This document shows, piece by piece, positions 42,178 through 51,758 of a stretch of DNA of 64,000 bases. Made by a program: the position numbers and the translations under genes. Origin of the DNA: BAIKAL-G1 sp943369525 (GTDB taxonomy: Bacteria > Cyanobacteriota > Cyanobacteriia > PCC-6307 > Cyanobiaceae); contig CALRNL020000001.1 of the NCBI GenBank assembly GCA_943369525.1, forward strand, positions 310,001-374,000, in the 5' to 3' direction. The notes under the pieces were generated by a model. That model saw only the letters and a program-made list of their open reading frames with translations, was not told the origin of the DNA and searched no databases. Each line of letters begins with the position of its first letter. Position 1 is the stretch's first letter.

Positions 42178-45100
42178 ATGCCGCTCACCGCCCTGGTTCG
42201 CCAGCTCCAGCAGGTGACCCTCACCGGTGAGGTGCTGGAGCGCAGCAAGCGGCCGGAACGGTTGCGGCTCAGTGGCGCCGGCCGGGGCGCCCGGGCCCTG
42301 GTCAGCAGTGCCTTGGCCTCGGCCGCCGGAGCCCCCCTGCTCGTGGTGGTGCCGACCCTGGAGGAGGCGGGCCGCTGGGCGTCCCTGCTGGAGCTGATGG
42401 GCTGGAACAGCAGCCTGCTCTATCCCACTAGCGAGGGCTCCCCGTACGAACCCTTTGATCCCACCAGCGAAATCACCTGGGGTCAACTGCAAGTGCTCAG
42501 CGAGCTTGTTGATGGTGGATCGAGCCGCCTGGCGATCGTGGCCACCGAGCGGGCCCTGCAGCCCCACCTGCCGCCGCCGGCCGCCCTCAAGGCCCACTGC
42601 CACAGCCTGCGCAAGGGCGACCAGGTCAACCTCGAGGTCCTCGGCCAGACCCTCAGCCGCCTGGGCTACGAGCGGGTCGCCACGATCGAGCAGGAGGGCA
42701 GTTGGAGCCGCCGCGGCGACATCGTCGATATCTTTCCGGTGAGCTCGGAGCTGCCGGTGCGGCTCGAATTTTTTGGCGAGGAGCTCGAAAAACTGCGGGA
42801 ATTTGACCCCGCTAGCCAGCGCTCCCTCGATGGGATTGAGGTGGTGCGCCTCACCCCCACCGGCCATGGCCCCTTGATCGCCGACGCCCTGCGGGACTCC
42901 ATGCCGGCGGGGCTGGAGCAACTGCTCAGCCCCGAGGCCCTCGACCAGCTGCTGGAGGGGGGCACCCCCGAAGGCATGCGGCGCCTGCTGGGACTGGCCT
43001 ATGCCCAGCCGGCCTCCCTGCTCGATTACTTGCCCGCCACCACCCTGATCGCCATCGACGAGCGGCGCCACTGCCTGGCCCATGGCCAGCAGTGGTTTGA
43101 CCATGCCAGAGCCCACTACGGCGATGGGCTCGCGGAGCTGGGCATCGCCTCCCAGGGGGCCGATAGCCCTGGCAGCAGGCCGGGCGCCAGCCTGCTGCCG
43201 GCCTCGCTGCACATCAGCCCCGGCGAGGCCCTAGCCCAGGTGGAACGTTTTGCCGGCTTTGACCTGGCCGAACTGAATGAAACCGACCAGCACGCCAACA
43301 GCTTCGATCTGGCGAGTCGATCGGTGCCTGCCTATCCCAATGCCTTTGGCAAATTGGCGGCCCTGGTGCGCGGCTTCCAGGCCGAGAAGGCGCGGGTGTG
43401 GCTGCTGTCCGCCCAACCATCCCGGGCGGTGGCCCTGCTGGAGGAACACGACTGCATTAGCCGGTTTGTGCCCAATCCCGGCGACTTCGCCACGATCAAC
43501 CGGCTGATTGAGCAAAACACCCCCGTGGCCCTCAAGACCCGGGGCACGGCCGAACTCGAAGGTCTGCAACTGCCCGCCTGGAAGCTGATTTTAATTACGG
43601 ACCGGGAGTTCTTTGGCCAGCAGTCTTTGACGGCCACGGGCTATGTGCGCCGGCGCCGTAAGGCTGCCAGCCGCACGGTGGATCCCGGCAAGATGCAGCC
43701 CGGCGATTTTGTTGTGCACCGCAACCACGGCATCGGCCGCTTTCTCAAGCTGGAAAAACTGGCGATCAGCGGTGAATCCCGCGATTACCTGGTGGTGCAA
43801 TACGCCGATGGCCTGCTGCGGGTGGCCGCCGACCAGCTCGGCAGCCTCGGGCGCTATCGGGCCAGCACGGATGCGCCCCCCGATCTCAACCGCATGGGCG
43901 GCACGGCCTGGGCCAAGGCCAAGGAGCGGGCCCAGAAGGCGGTGCGCAAGGTGGCCCTCGACCTGGTCAAGCTCTACGCCGAACGGCACCAGGCGCCGGG
44001 CTTTGCCTTCCCCGCCGATGGCCCCTGGCAAAACGAACTGGAAGAGTCCTTCCCCTACGAACCCACCCCCGACCAGGTCAAGGCGATCAGTGACGTCAAG
44101 CGGGACATGGAAAAACCCCAGCCCATGGACCGTTTAGTTTGCGGCGATGTGGGCTTCGGCAAAACGGAAGTGGCGATCCGCGCCATCTTCAAGGCGGTAA
44201 CCGCCGGCAAACAGGTGGCCCTGCTGGCCCCCACCACGGTGCTTGCCCAGCAGCACTGGCGCACCCTGAGCGAACGCTTTGCCCCCTATCCGCTCAAGGT
44301 GGCCCTACTCAACCGCTTCCGCACCGCGCTTGAGCGCAAAACCATCCTGATCGGCCTGGGCGAGGGCCAGGTGGATGTGGTGGTCGGCACCCACCAGCTG
44401 CTGGGCAAGGGCACCAACTTCAAACAATTGGGGTTGCTTGTGGTGGATGAGGAGCAGCGTTTTGGCGTCAATCAGAAGGAAAAGATCAAGGCCCTGCGCA
44501 AGGACGTGGATGTGCTGACCCTTTCGGCCACGCCGATCCCCCGCACCCTCTATATGAGCCTGTCGGGCGTGCGCGAGATGAGCCTGATCACCACGCCGCC
44601 GCCCCTACGGCGGCCGATCAAAACCCACCTGGCCGCCCTCGATGAGGAGGCGGTGCGCAGCGCCATCCGCCAGGAACTCGATCGCGGCGGCCAGATTTTT
44701 TATGTGGTGCCGCGGGTGGAGGGCATCGAGGATGTGGCCGCCCAACTGCGCCAGATGGTGCCAGGCCTGCGCCTGCTGGTGGCCCATGGCCAGATGGCCG
44801 AGGGCGAATTGGAAAGCGCCATGGTGGCGTTCAATGCGGGCGAAGCCGATCTGATGCTTTGCACCACAATCGTGGAAAGCGGCCTCGACATACCACGGGT
44901 GAACACCATTTTGATCGAAGACGCCCACAAATTCGGCCTGGCCCAGCTCTATCAACTGCGGGGCCGGGTTGGCCGTAGTGGCATCCAGGCCCATGCCTGG
45001 CTCTTCTACCCCGGGGATGCCTCCCTTTCAGAGGCGGCCCGCCAGCGGCTGCGCGCTATCCAGGAATTTGCCCAGCTGGGATCCGGCTACCAGCTCGCCA

Positions 45101-45777
45101 TGCGCGATATGGAAATTCGCGGAGTAGGCAATTTGCTCGGCGTGGAGCAGAGCGGCCAGATGGAAACGATCGGCTTCGATCTCTATATGGAGATGCTGCA
45201 GGAATCCTTGGCCGAAATCCAGGGCCAGGACATCCCAGCCGTTGATGACACCCAGATCGATCTACCGATCACGGCCTTCATTCCCGGCGATTGGATCACC
45301 GAAAACGACGAGAAGATCGCCGCCTACCGGGCCGCCGCCGAGTGCAACAGCATGGAGACTCTGGTGGAACTGGCTGCCGGCTGGGTGGATCGCTACGGCG
45401 CCATCCCCGCCCCGGTGCAAAGCCTGCTGCAATTGATGCAACTGAAATTACTGGCCAAGCGCTGCGGCTTTTCCCGCATCAAACCGGATAAACCCAATAT
45501 TGCCCTGGAGACGCCGATGGAAGAGCCGGCCTTCCGCCTATTGCGCCAGGCCCTGCCCCAGCATCTGCATGGGCGGCTCGTTTACCAGGGTGGCCCCGGC
45601 AGCACCGCCAAGGTCCTGGCCCGGGGCCTTGGGGTGTTGCCGATCGAGAAGCAACTCGAACAGCTGATGGAGTGGCTCAAACTGATGGCCGACCAGCTGC
45701 CCGGCAGCGATGGCCTCAGCGACCAGCAACGGCGCCAACAACTCGAAGCCCGCAATGCCGAGGTGCTGCGTGTTTGA
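42178..45777 (+). CDS. mfd: Transcription-repair coupling factor
   Basis: About 1199 residues from ATG 42178. The frame is open to 41983, but that extension is Pro/Gly-rich and gives an unusually long protein. The UvrB-like N-terminal modules are followed by the RNA polymerase interaction domain (PGDFVVHRNHGIGRFLKLEK). The SF2 translocase has Walker A GDVGFGKTEVA, DEEQRFG, SATPIPRTLYMS, and the motif V/VI region SGLDIPRVNT with QLRGRVGRS. The C-terminal domain follows. Mfd displaces RNA polymerase stalled at DNA damage and recruits UvrA. The last eight bases overlap the start of the solute-binding gene. Confidence 0.97.
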   Translation: MPLTALVRQLQQVTLTGEVLERSKRPERLRLSGAGRGARALVSSALASAAGAPLLVVVPTLEEAGRWASLLELMGWNSSLLYPTSEGSPYEPFDPTSEITWGQLQVLSELVDGGSSRLAIVATERALQPHLPPPAALKAHCHSLRKGDQVNLEVLGQTLSRLGYERVATIEQEGSWSRRGDIVDIFPVSSELPVRLEFFGEELEKLREFDPASQRSLDGIEVVRLTPTGHGPLIADALRDSMPAGLEQLLSPEALDQLLEGGTPEGMRRLLGLAYAQPASLLDYLPATTLIAIDERRHCLAHGQQWFDHARAHYGDGLAELGIASQGADSPGSRPGASLLPASLHISPGEALAQVERFAGFDLAELNETDQHANSFDLASRSVPAYPNAFGKLAALVRGFQAEKARVWLLSAQPSRAVALLEEHDCISRFVPNPGDFATINRLIEQNTPVALKTRGTAELEGLQLPAWKLILITDREFFGQQSLTATGYVRRRRKAASRTVDPGKMQPGDFVVHRNHGIGRFLKLEKLAISGESRDYLVVQYADGLLRVAADQLGSLGRYRASTDAPPDLNRMGGTAWAKAKERAQKAVRKVALDLVKLYAERHQAPGFAFPADGPWQNELEESFPYEPTPDQVKAISDVKRDMEKPQPMDRLVCGDVGFGKTEVAIRAIFKAVTAGKQVALLAPTTVLAQQHWRTLSERFAPYPLKVALLNRFRTALERKTILIGLGEGQVDVVVGTHQLLGKGTNFKQLGLLVVDEEQRFGVNQKEKIKALRKDVDVLTLSATPIPRTLYMSLSGVREMSLITTPPPLRRPIKTHLAALDEEAVRSAIRQELDRGGQIFYVVPRVEGIEDVAAQLRQMVPGLRLLVAHGQMAEGELESAMVAFNAGEADLMLCTTIVESGLDIPRVNTILIEDAHKFGLAQLYQLRGRVGRSGIQAHAWLFYPGDASLSEAARQRLRAIQEFAQLGSGYQLAMRDMEIRGVGNLLGVEQSGQMETIGFDLYMEMLQESLAEIQGQDIPAVDDTQIDLPITAFIPGDWITENDEKIAAYRAAAECNSMETLVELAAGWVDRYGAIPAPVQSLLQLMQLKLLAKRCGFSRIKPDKPNIALETPMEEPAFRLLRQALPQHLHGRLVYQGGPGSTAKVLARGLGVLPIEKQLEQLMEWLKLMADQLPGSDGLSDQQRRQQLEARNAEVLRV

Positions 45778-47110
45778 CAAACAACCCCAACGGCCGCCAA
45801 GCCAGGCGCCCCTAGGGCCCAGGGACCAGGCAGTTTGCCTGGGGCTCCGGCTAAGACTCGGGCGAAGACTTGGCCTCGGACTAGGGCTGGGGCTAGGGCT
45901 GACCCTTGGCTTGCAAGCCTGCCAGGTGCCCAAGTCCATGCAACGGCACACCTTGATTGTTTATGTCGTTCCCCCAGACTCCTCCAACCTGAATAAGACG
46001 AATCTCCGTCGCGTCTGGGAACCCGTGCTTGGAACCTACAAACGCCTCCATCCAAACATTCATATCAATCTCAATCTTATCGTCTTTCAAGAGCAGCAAC
46101 TCAAAGAAGAACTGCGGCGCCGCAATGGTCGGGGCCTGGGCCCTGATCTGCTGATCGTGAATGCATCCACGGCCGTCGATCTGCTCAAGGAAGGCCTAAC
46201 CAGCAAGGTCCAAATCCCGGCGGCCGTGCAAAACAGCCTGCAACCTTGGGTGCGTTCCAGGGTCGAAGTGAAAGGCGGCCTAACCGCCCTACCCGTTGCC
46301 CTCGAACCCCAGCTCAGCTGCTACAACAAGACGCGCATCCCCGTGCCGCCGGCCAGCCTCCAAGAGCTAATGGAGTTGGCCGCCAAGGACCGGCAGATTG
46401 GCCTATCAATTTATCCATTCAGCATCTGGTGGACCACGGGATCCCTGGGCGCAAACCAGGCCCTTAAACACCTGCTGGAGGCACCGGCAAGCCAAGTGGA
46501 GCCCCTCGATGCCAGCGAGCGAGCCAGAATTACGGCCTGGCTGGCCTGGTTGCGGGATGCAACACGCCAAAGCCATGTCAATTTCTTCAACAATGACGAA
46601 GACCTGCTCAATGGCCTTAGCAAGGGCCAACTCGATTGGATCAGTTGCCTTAGTTTTAACCTGCCAAGGTTAGAGCAAACCATGGGGGAAAATCTTGGAG
46701 TGGCAAGTCTTCCAGCCGGACCCCATGGACTGGCCTCGCCCGATTCCCTGCTGCGGGTTCTGGCCTTTGGCATTAATTCATCGCCGCAGATGCGCCAGCT
46801 AGCCCTGGAGCTTGGCATCCTGCAACTCAACCCCTTAGCCCAACGCACCCTGACCCTCAACAGCCAGCAAGTGTTGCCTGTCAATCGCTACGCAACGCCA
46901 CCAGTCTCCAGTTCTAGCAGGCTACAAGCCCTAGTTAATGCCCAGGATCAATTTCAACAGAGCAACCTTTTTATGGGATCGACAATGGCGCTGAACCGAA
47001 TTGACAATCATATCTCAGAGCTTGAAAATCTCTTCACCAAGCTGGTTGTCGATGTGATCACACCCGAGCAGGCCAGCGAACGGCTGATCGACATCCTTAG
47101 GAAACCCTAA
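45770..47110 (+). CDS. Extracellular solute-binding lipoprotein (family 1 type)
   Basis: About 446 residues from GTG 45770, inside the end of mfd; the frame extends back to 45710 but is covered by mfd. The signal peptide is unusual: an Arg/Gly/Leu string containing six GL pairs (GLGLGLGLGLTLGLQAC) with lipobox Cys51. The mature part reads HTLIVYVVPPDSS, then LGPDLLIVNASTAVDLLKEGL, IPVPPASLQELMELAAKD and a Trp-rich pocket (SIYPFSIWWTTGS), as in sugar-type SBP_bac_1 proteins. No permease or ATPase genes accompany it. It overlaps the MscS-like gene by one base, so the pair is probably co-translated. The ligand is unknown. Confidence 0.75.
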   Translation: MFDKQPQRPPSQAPLGPRDQAVCLGLRLRLGRRLGLGLGLGLGLTLGLQACQVPKSMQRHTLIVYVVPPDSSNLNKTNLRRVWEPVLGTYKRLHPNIHINLNLIVFQEQQLKEELRRRNGRGLGPDLLIVNASTAVDLLKEGLTSKVQIPAAVQNSLQPWVRSRVEVKGGLTALPVALEPQLSCYNKTRIPVPPASLQELMELAAKDRQIGLSIYPFSIWWTTGSLGANQALKHLLEAPASQVEPLDASERARITAWLAWLRDATRQSHVNFFNNDEDLLNGLSKGQLDWISCLSFNLPRLEQTMGENLGVASLPAGPHGLASPDSLLRVLAFGINSSPQMRQLALELGILQLNPLAQRTLTLNSQQVLPVNRYATPPVSSSSRLQALVNAQDQFQQSNLFMGSTMALNRIDNHISELENLFTKLVVDVITPEQASERLIDILRKP

Positions 47111-48318
47111 TGGGCGATTTACTTCTGGCGATGATCAGCTGGCTGGGCTTCCTCCAGCGACCGGATGTGCAAAAGCAGCTACTCGTCATAGGACTAGCGC
47201 TTTTGATGGGTCGTTTGCTGGCCCGGTCCCCATGGCGGGGTGGGCCGCCCCCCCCCCGCTGGATCAGGCAGCCCTCCATCCCCCTTGCCGAAGAAGGGGC
47301 CCTCCTGCTGGCCATTCCCCTGCTGGTGATGGCCGGGCAGCAGAGTGGATTGGTGCTGCTTGTTGCCCAACTCAAGGCTGCCTGGCTGGGCTTGGCTTTG
47401 GTGGAGCAGCAGCTGCTGAACCGCTGGCTGGATCCAGTCCCGGCCTCGAGGCTGTCCAGCCGCCTTTTGAGGCCGGCCCTGCTCCTTGCCACGGTGCTGA
47501 TTGGCCTCGATGCGGTCGATAATCTGCAGGAATTGTCGAACCTGCCCCTAGGCCGCCTGTTCGGCTCGGCCATCAACCTCGGCAGCCTGTTCCAGGTGGT
47601 TGTGGTCCTCTACTTGCTGGCGATCGGCTCGGGCCCGCCCGCCTCCGCCATCGGCTGGCTGTGTCAACGGGGTCTGGGCATCGAGCAAGACAGCCGCCGC
47701 GCCCTGGAGCTCATCCTGCGCTACTGCCTAGTCAGCCTGGGCATCCTTTGGGCCATGGCCGATTTGGGCTTCAACCAGACCGGCCTCTTCGCCATTGCCG
47801 GCGGCCTATCCGTGGGCCTGGGTTTTGGCATCAAGGAAGTGTTCTCCAACTTCATCAGTGGGCTGTGGTTGCTGTTTGAAGGGTCGGTGCGACCAGGCGA
47901 GGTGCTGATCATTGATGGCGAAGCCTGCGAAGTGCGCCGGCTCGGCCTGCGGGCGGCGGTGCTCTGGCGCCGCAGCGACAACGCCGAGCTGCTAATTCCC
48001 AACCAGACCTTCTTCACGTCAACCACGGCCACCTTCACCGGCAGCGACCGGATGCGCCGGGGCGTGTTGATGGCATCGGTGGTGAGCACCATCGCCCCAG
48101 CCGAGGTGCTGGCCCGACTGGAGCAGGTGGCCATGGCCCAGGCGGGTGTGTTGCTGGAGCCCCCAGCCAAGGCCACGATCGAGCAATTCGGCGCCTCGAC
48201 CACCGCCTACAAGCTGACCTACTGGATGGCCGATCCGCTGAGCATCCAGGAGGTGAGCAGTGAGCTGAGGCTGGCGCTCTGGACCAGCTTCAGCCCCGAG
48301 GACATCAGCCTGGGTTGA
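47110..48318 (+). CDS. MscS-family mechanosensitive channel
   Basis: 402 residues; its ATG shares one base with the upstream stop (TAATG). Four or five membrane helices occupy residues 5-220. The MscS core is AMADLGFNQTGLFAIAGGLS followed by VGLGFGIKEVFSNFISGLWL, the pore helix with its Gly/Ala packing. The beta domain follows (EGSVRPGEVLIIDGEACEVR, LLIPNQTFFTSTT). Such channels open under membrane tension to release solutes after osmotic downshock. The coupling with a solute-binding lipoprotein is unusual. The trehalose genes 5 kb upstream are also osmoregulatory, but the link is only positional. Confidence 0.9.
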   Translation: MGDLLLAMISWLGFLQRPDVQKQLLVIGLALLMGRLLARSPWRGGPPPPRWIRQPSIPLAEEGALLLAIPLLVMAGQQSGLVLLVAQLKAAWLGLALVEQQLLNRWLDPVPASRLSSRLLRPALLLATVLIGLDAVDNLQELSNLPLGRLFGSAINLGSLFQVVVVLYLLAIGSGPPASAIGWLCQRGLGIEQDSRRALELILRYCLVSLGILWAMADLGFNQTGLFAIAGGLSVGLGFGIKEVFSNFISGLWLLFEGSVRPGEVLIIDGEACEVRRLGLRAAVLWRRSDNAELLIPNQTFFTSTTATFTGSDRMRRGVLMASVVSTIAPAEVLARLEQVAMAQAGVLLEPPAKATIEQFGASTTAYKLTYWMADPLSIQEVSSELRLALWTSFSPEDISLG

Positions 48319-48381
48319 GGCCCCAACTGGGTCCCAGCCGGCCAACCGCCCAGCCCCCTCTCAGCTTGCGCAATTCTTCGT

Positions 48382-48387
48382 TACAAT
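48382..48387 (+). promoter_or_regulatory. Candidate -10 element for the small gene at 48414
   Basis: TACAAT, 26 bases before the GTG, flanked by an imperfect inverted repeat GCAATT (48370-48375) and AATTGC (48385-48390). No clear -35 is present at 17 bases, so confidence is low. The location right after a convergent-free gap supports a separate small transcript. Confidence 0.3.
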
Positions 48388-48413
48388 TGCGAGATCTTTG
48401 GTAAGGCCGCGCC

Positions 48414-48581
48414 GTGGGTGAGCTGATCGAGCAGGGGGCTACCGGTGGTGGCTTCAGCCTTCTCTCCGGGCTGGTTTGCCTGGTCGCCCTCGGGCTCTAC
48501 GGCCTGTTGGGCCGCGACCAAGAAAACAATGACGATGACGATTCCAGCCCTGGCGGCGGCCTCATGCAACCCGTGGCCTGA
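48414..48581 (+). CDS. Small single-span membrane protein
   Basis: 55 residues from GTG 48414. The short N-terminus (GELIEQGATGGG) leads into one hydrophobic helix (FSLLSGLVCLVALGLYGLLG), then an acidic tail (RDQENNDDDDSSPGGG). The composition and codon use look coding, and it has a plausible promoter upstream. The shape is that of small photosystem-associated or other thylakoid proteins, but I cannot assign a name. No alternative ORF occupies this space. Confidence 0.5.
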   Translation: MGELIEQGATGGGFSLLSGLVCLVALGLYGLLGRDQENNDDDDSSPGGGLMQPVA

Positions 48582-48814
48582 CCAGGTCAAACCGCCTTTC
48601 TTGACCAAGCAAAGACGGGGGATTGACACCAAATCGTCGGATTGATTTTGCTGTGCACAATGGGCCTACCAACGTTCTAAAAAACTTGCAACGCAAGATC
48701 GTGATTAAAGGCTTGAAACTTATACCTAAATAATACGACGAAACAAAGCTGTTCCCATCTTTTTTCTCCCATTTATGCAATAGATTATCGGCATCAAATA
48801 TTGGTTCCCATGGC

Positions 48815-50161
48815 CTATTTGGAGGCCTTTCCCTCACCCAAGGCCGCCGGCACGTTGCTACTTCCCGGTTGGAACGGTCGCTGGGCCAACCCGGTGCCGC
48901 GAAGCAGTTTAAGAAGGGTGGTTTCGGCCACCACAAACTGGCTGTCCTTTTTGGTGGCGATCTCTTCGAGCTTCAACCTCTGGGCGTCGGCGTCGGAGAT
49001 TTTCGCCGCCACATCGGGCTCGATGCCGCGATGGTGGATATCACGACCGCTCGGGGTGAGGTATTTGGCAATTGTTACGGTCATGCCCGAGCCATCAGAG
49101 AGCCCCCGCACCGATTGCACCAGGCCCTTACCGAAGGTTTTTTGGCCGACCAACAGGGCCCGATGGTTGTCCTGCAGGGCGCCGGAGAGAATCTCACTGG
49201 CGCTGGCAGAGCCCTCATTGATCAGGATCACGAGGGGGCGCTTGGTGAGGGCATGGCCATTGGCCCGCTTGATGTCCTGGATGCCATCCCGGGTCTTGGT
49301 GGACACGATCACGCCCTCATCGAGCCACTGGCGGGCGATCGCCACACTGGACATCAGCAGGCCGCCAGGGTTGCTCCGCAGGTCGAGCACGTAGCCCTGC
49401 ACCCCCTTGGACTCCAGATCCTTCACCGCCGCGGCCATGTCCCGGGCAGCATTGGCGTTGAACTGCTTCAGGCGGATGTAGCCCAGGCTTTCGCCTTCGG
49501 GACCGGTTTTAACTTTGTGCTCGACGGTGTGGAGCTCGATGCGTTCGCGCACCAGGGGCGTGGTGATCAGGACGTTTTTACGACGCAGCTGGATGGTCAC
49601 CTTGGTGCCGGCATCCCCCCGAATCAGCTTGACGGCCTCTTCGGTAGACATGCCCTTGGTGGATTTGCCATCGATCGAGACGATCACGTCCTTGGGCAAG
49701 ACCCCAGCCCGGAAAGCCGGAGAGCCTTCCATCGGTGCAATCACGATCAGCTCCTTGCTGTCCTTGTCGATGCTCAGCTGAATACCAACCCCGGACAATT
49801 GGCCCGAGGTATCGATCTGCATTTCCTTGAACTCACGGGGATCAAGGAAACGGGTGTATGGGTCACTAAGGCTAGCCAGCATGGTGCGGATTGCAGCATA
49901 ACCATCCTTAGGAGTGTCGTAACTCTTGGCTAGAAGTTTACGCCTTAAGTCACGCCAGCGCTCCTGCGTATATTTACCGGTAGTATCGAGATAATCGCGA
50001 AAAACGATTTGCCAGGTTTGGTCGATGACCTCCTTGGGACTGTCGCTAATTAGGGAGGCCAGGCTAGGGGCGTTAAGTAGCTCACTACCCACCAGCAGGG
50101 TTGCCGCCAACGCCCCTGTCCCCATCAACACCACGACGCCGGTGCGAGCCCTGCCCATCAA
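48815..50161 (-). CDS. ctpA: S41-family carboxyl-terminal processing protease
   Basis: 448 residues; ATG codons at 50161 and 50158. A hydrophobic N-terminal segment (VVVLMGTGALAATLLVG) would export it to the lumen or periplasm. A PDZ domain spans about 120-200 (GVGIQLSIDKDSKELIV, FRAGVLPKDVIVSIDGKS). The catalytic domain has RSNPGGLL, the Ser of GSASASE and the Lys of TFGKG. In cyanobacteria and plastids such enzymes cut the C-terminal extension of the photosystem II D1 protein. Cyanobacteria have up to three paralogues, and this sequence alone does not tell CtpA from CtpB or CtpC. A 253-base region with a short hairpin (50199-50218) lies upstream. Confidence 0.88.
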   Translation of the reverse strand: MMGRARTGVVVLMGTGALAATLLVGSELLNAPSLASLISDSPKEVIDQTWQIVFRDYLDTTGKYTQERWRDLRRKLLAKSYDTPKDGYAAIRTMLASLSDPYTRFLDPREFKEMQIDTSGQLSGVGIQLSIDKDSKELIVIAPMEGSPAFRAGVLPKDVIVSIDGKSTKGMSTEEAVKLIRGDAGTKVTIQLRRKNVLITTPLVRERIELHTVEHKVKTGPEGESLGYIRLKQFNANAARDMAAAVKDLESKGVQGYVLDLRSNPGGLLMSSVAIARQWLDEGVIVSTKTRDGIQDIKRANGHALTKRPLVILINEGSASASEILSGALQDNHRALLVGQKTFGKGLVQSVRGLSDGSGMTVTIAKYLTPSGRDIHHRGIEPDVAAKISDADAQRLKLEEIATKKDSQFVVAETTLLKLLRGTGLAQRPFQPGSSNVPAALGEGKASK

Positions 50162-50414
50162 TAACTCCCATGAACCTGGAGATTGGTATCAAGGTAGCCC
50201 GCCAAGGCGATTTGGCGGCAGCGGGGAAACCCGCATTCGGGCCAGCCTGTCGACCGAACCCCTTGTGGGGGGCTTGACAAGGATTCGGCCCAGGGAGGGC
50301 GCCCTAGGGATTGGGCCAGAACCCCGGCACCCTGGGATCCTGGTGGCCGGCCAGGGCCGGGGACGGGGAGGGGTACGGGGAGGCTGAAAGCCAGCCCGGA
50401 TCAATCCTTACCCC

Positions 50415-51686
50415 TTAGGGATCCAGCCAACGTCCGTCCTCCTTGATGAGGGCAATCAGGGCGGCGACCCCCTCGGCCTCAGGCACCCGGCGGATTTCGT
50501 CCCGGCCCCGGTAGAGGGAAATGGTGCCTGGGGTCTTGCCGACATAGCCGTAGTCGGCATCGGCCATTTCACCGGGGCCGTTGACGATGCAGCCCATCAC
50601 GGCGATATCAAGGCCGGTGAGGTGGGCGGTGGCGTCGCGCACCCGGTGCAGCACCTCCTCCAGGTTGAACAGGGTGCGGCCACAGCTGGGGCAGGCCACG
50701 TATTCGACCATCGTCTTGCGCAGACCCAGGGCCTGCAAGATCGAGTAGCAGACGGGGATCTCCTTCTCCGGTGCCTCGGTGAGGGAGACCCGGATCGTGT
50801 CGCCGAGCCCATCGGCCAACAGGGTGGCAATGCCGGCGGTGCTCTTAATGCGGCCGTAATCGCCATCACCAGCCTCGGTGACGCCCAGATGAAGCGGGTA
50901 ATGGAAGCCTTCGGCGTCCATGCGATGGGCCATCAGCCGATAGGCGGCCAGCATCACCGGCGCCCGGGACGCCTTCATCGACACAACGATGTTGTGGAAA
51001 TCGAGCCGATCGCAGATGCGGATGAATTCGAGCGCCGACTCGACCATCCCCAGGGGCGTATCGCCGTAGGTGAAGAGCATGCGCTCCGCCAATGAGCCGT
51101 GATTGACCCCAATACGCAGCGCCTTGTCCTGGCTCTTCAGCAGGCTGACCAGCGGTTCAAAGGTCAAGGCGATGCGGTCGCCGATCTGGGCAAGCTCGGC
51201 CTCGGAAAAACTGCTGCGGTTGGGATCGGGCTTGTCAAAGACAAACAGGCCCGGGTTGATGCGCACCTTGTCGACGTGGTGGGCCACCTCCAGGGCGATC
51301 TTCATGCCGTTGTGGTGCACATCGGCCACCAGGGGCACCGGCTGGTAGGTGTCTTCCAGGCGTTTGCGGATCTCGGCCACGGCCTTGGCATGGGCCAGGC
51401 TCGGCACGGTCAGCCGCACAATTTCACAGCCCGCCTCATGCAGGCGGCGAATGCCTGCGGTGGCCCCCTCGATGTCGAGGGTGTCCTCATTGATCATCGA
51501 CTGCACCACCACCGGGTGCTCACTGCCGATCTGGATGGGCCCCACCCGCACGCTGCGGGTGGGGCGGCGGCGGATGACCGAATCAAAGCGGGGATCATGG
51601 GCCCAGTCAGCACCGCTGCCGCCTGGGGAGGGGGCAGGAGTCAGTTCCGGGGGGGTGGCATCGGGGTGGGCCAGGGTGCCGGTCAT
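50415..51686 (-). CDS. ispG: 4-hydroxy-3-methylbut-2-enyl diphosphate synthase
   Basis: 423 residues from the ATG at 51686 (the frame continues to 51740). The TIM-barrel part has RVGPIQIGSEHPVVVQSM, VRLTVPSLAHAKAVAEIRKR and FDKPDPNRSSFSE. The [4Fe-4S] cluster ligands are two Cys in ACPSCGRTLFN and one in GCIVNGPGEMADADYG. It converts MEcPP to HMBPP with ferredoxin electrons, the penultimate MEP step. It pairs functionally with dxr at 3555. It is likely alone in its transcript; the type 4 UDG gene lies 72 bases upstream on the same strand. Confidence 0.97.
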   Translation of the reverse strand: MTGTLAHPDATPPELTPAPSPGGSGADWAHDPRFDSVIRRRPTRSVRVGPIQIGSEHPVVVQSMINEDTLDIEGATAGIRRLHEAGCEIVRLTVPSLAHAKAVAEIRKRLEDTYQPVPLVADVHHNGMKIALEVAHHVDKVRINPGLFVFDKPDPNRSSFSEAELAQIGDRIALTFEPLVSLLKSQDKALRIGVNHGSLAERMLFTYGDTPLGMVESALEFIRICDRLDFHNIVVSMKASRAPVMLAAYRLMAHRMDAEGFHYPLHLGVTEAGDGDYGRIKSTAGIATLLADGLGDTIRVSLTEAPEKEIPVCYSILQALGLRKTMVEYVACPSCGRTLFNLEEVLHRVRDATAHLTGLDIAVMGCIVNGPGEMADADYGYVGKTPGTISLYRGRDEIRRVPEAEGVAALIALIKEDGRWLDP

Positions 51687-51758
51687 GGGGCGGGGCCGGA
51701 AGGGGCCGGAAGTTGCCGCAAGCCTGTCACAACCCGCCACGGACCTGGCGGCGATCGC

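Noticed and set aside
42124..43212. A 362-codon open frame antisense to mfd
   Set aside because: Composition is Gln/Gly/His-rich with no recognisable motif; mfd on the plus strand is unambiguous here.
45850..45905. Simple-sequence repeat (GGGCTA/GGACTC-like) in the solute-binding gene start
   Set aside because: It encodes the hydrophobic core of a plausible lipoprotein signal peptide, so I treat it as coding rather than as a separate repeat element.
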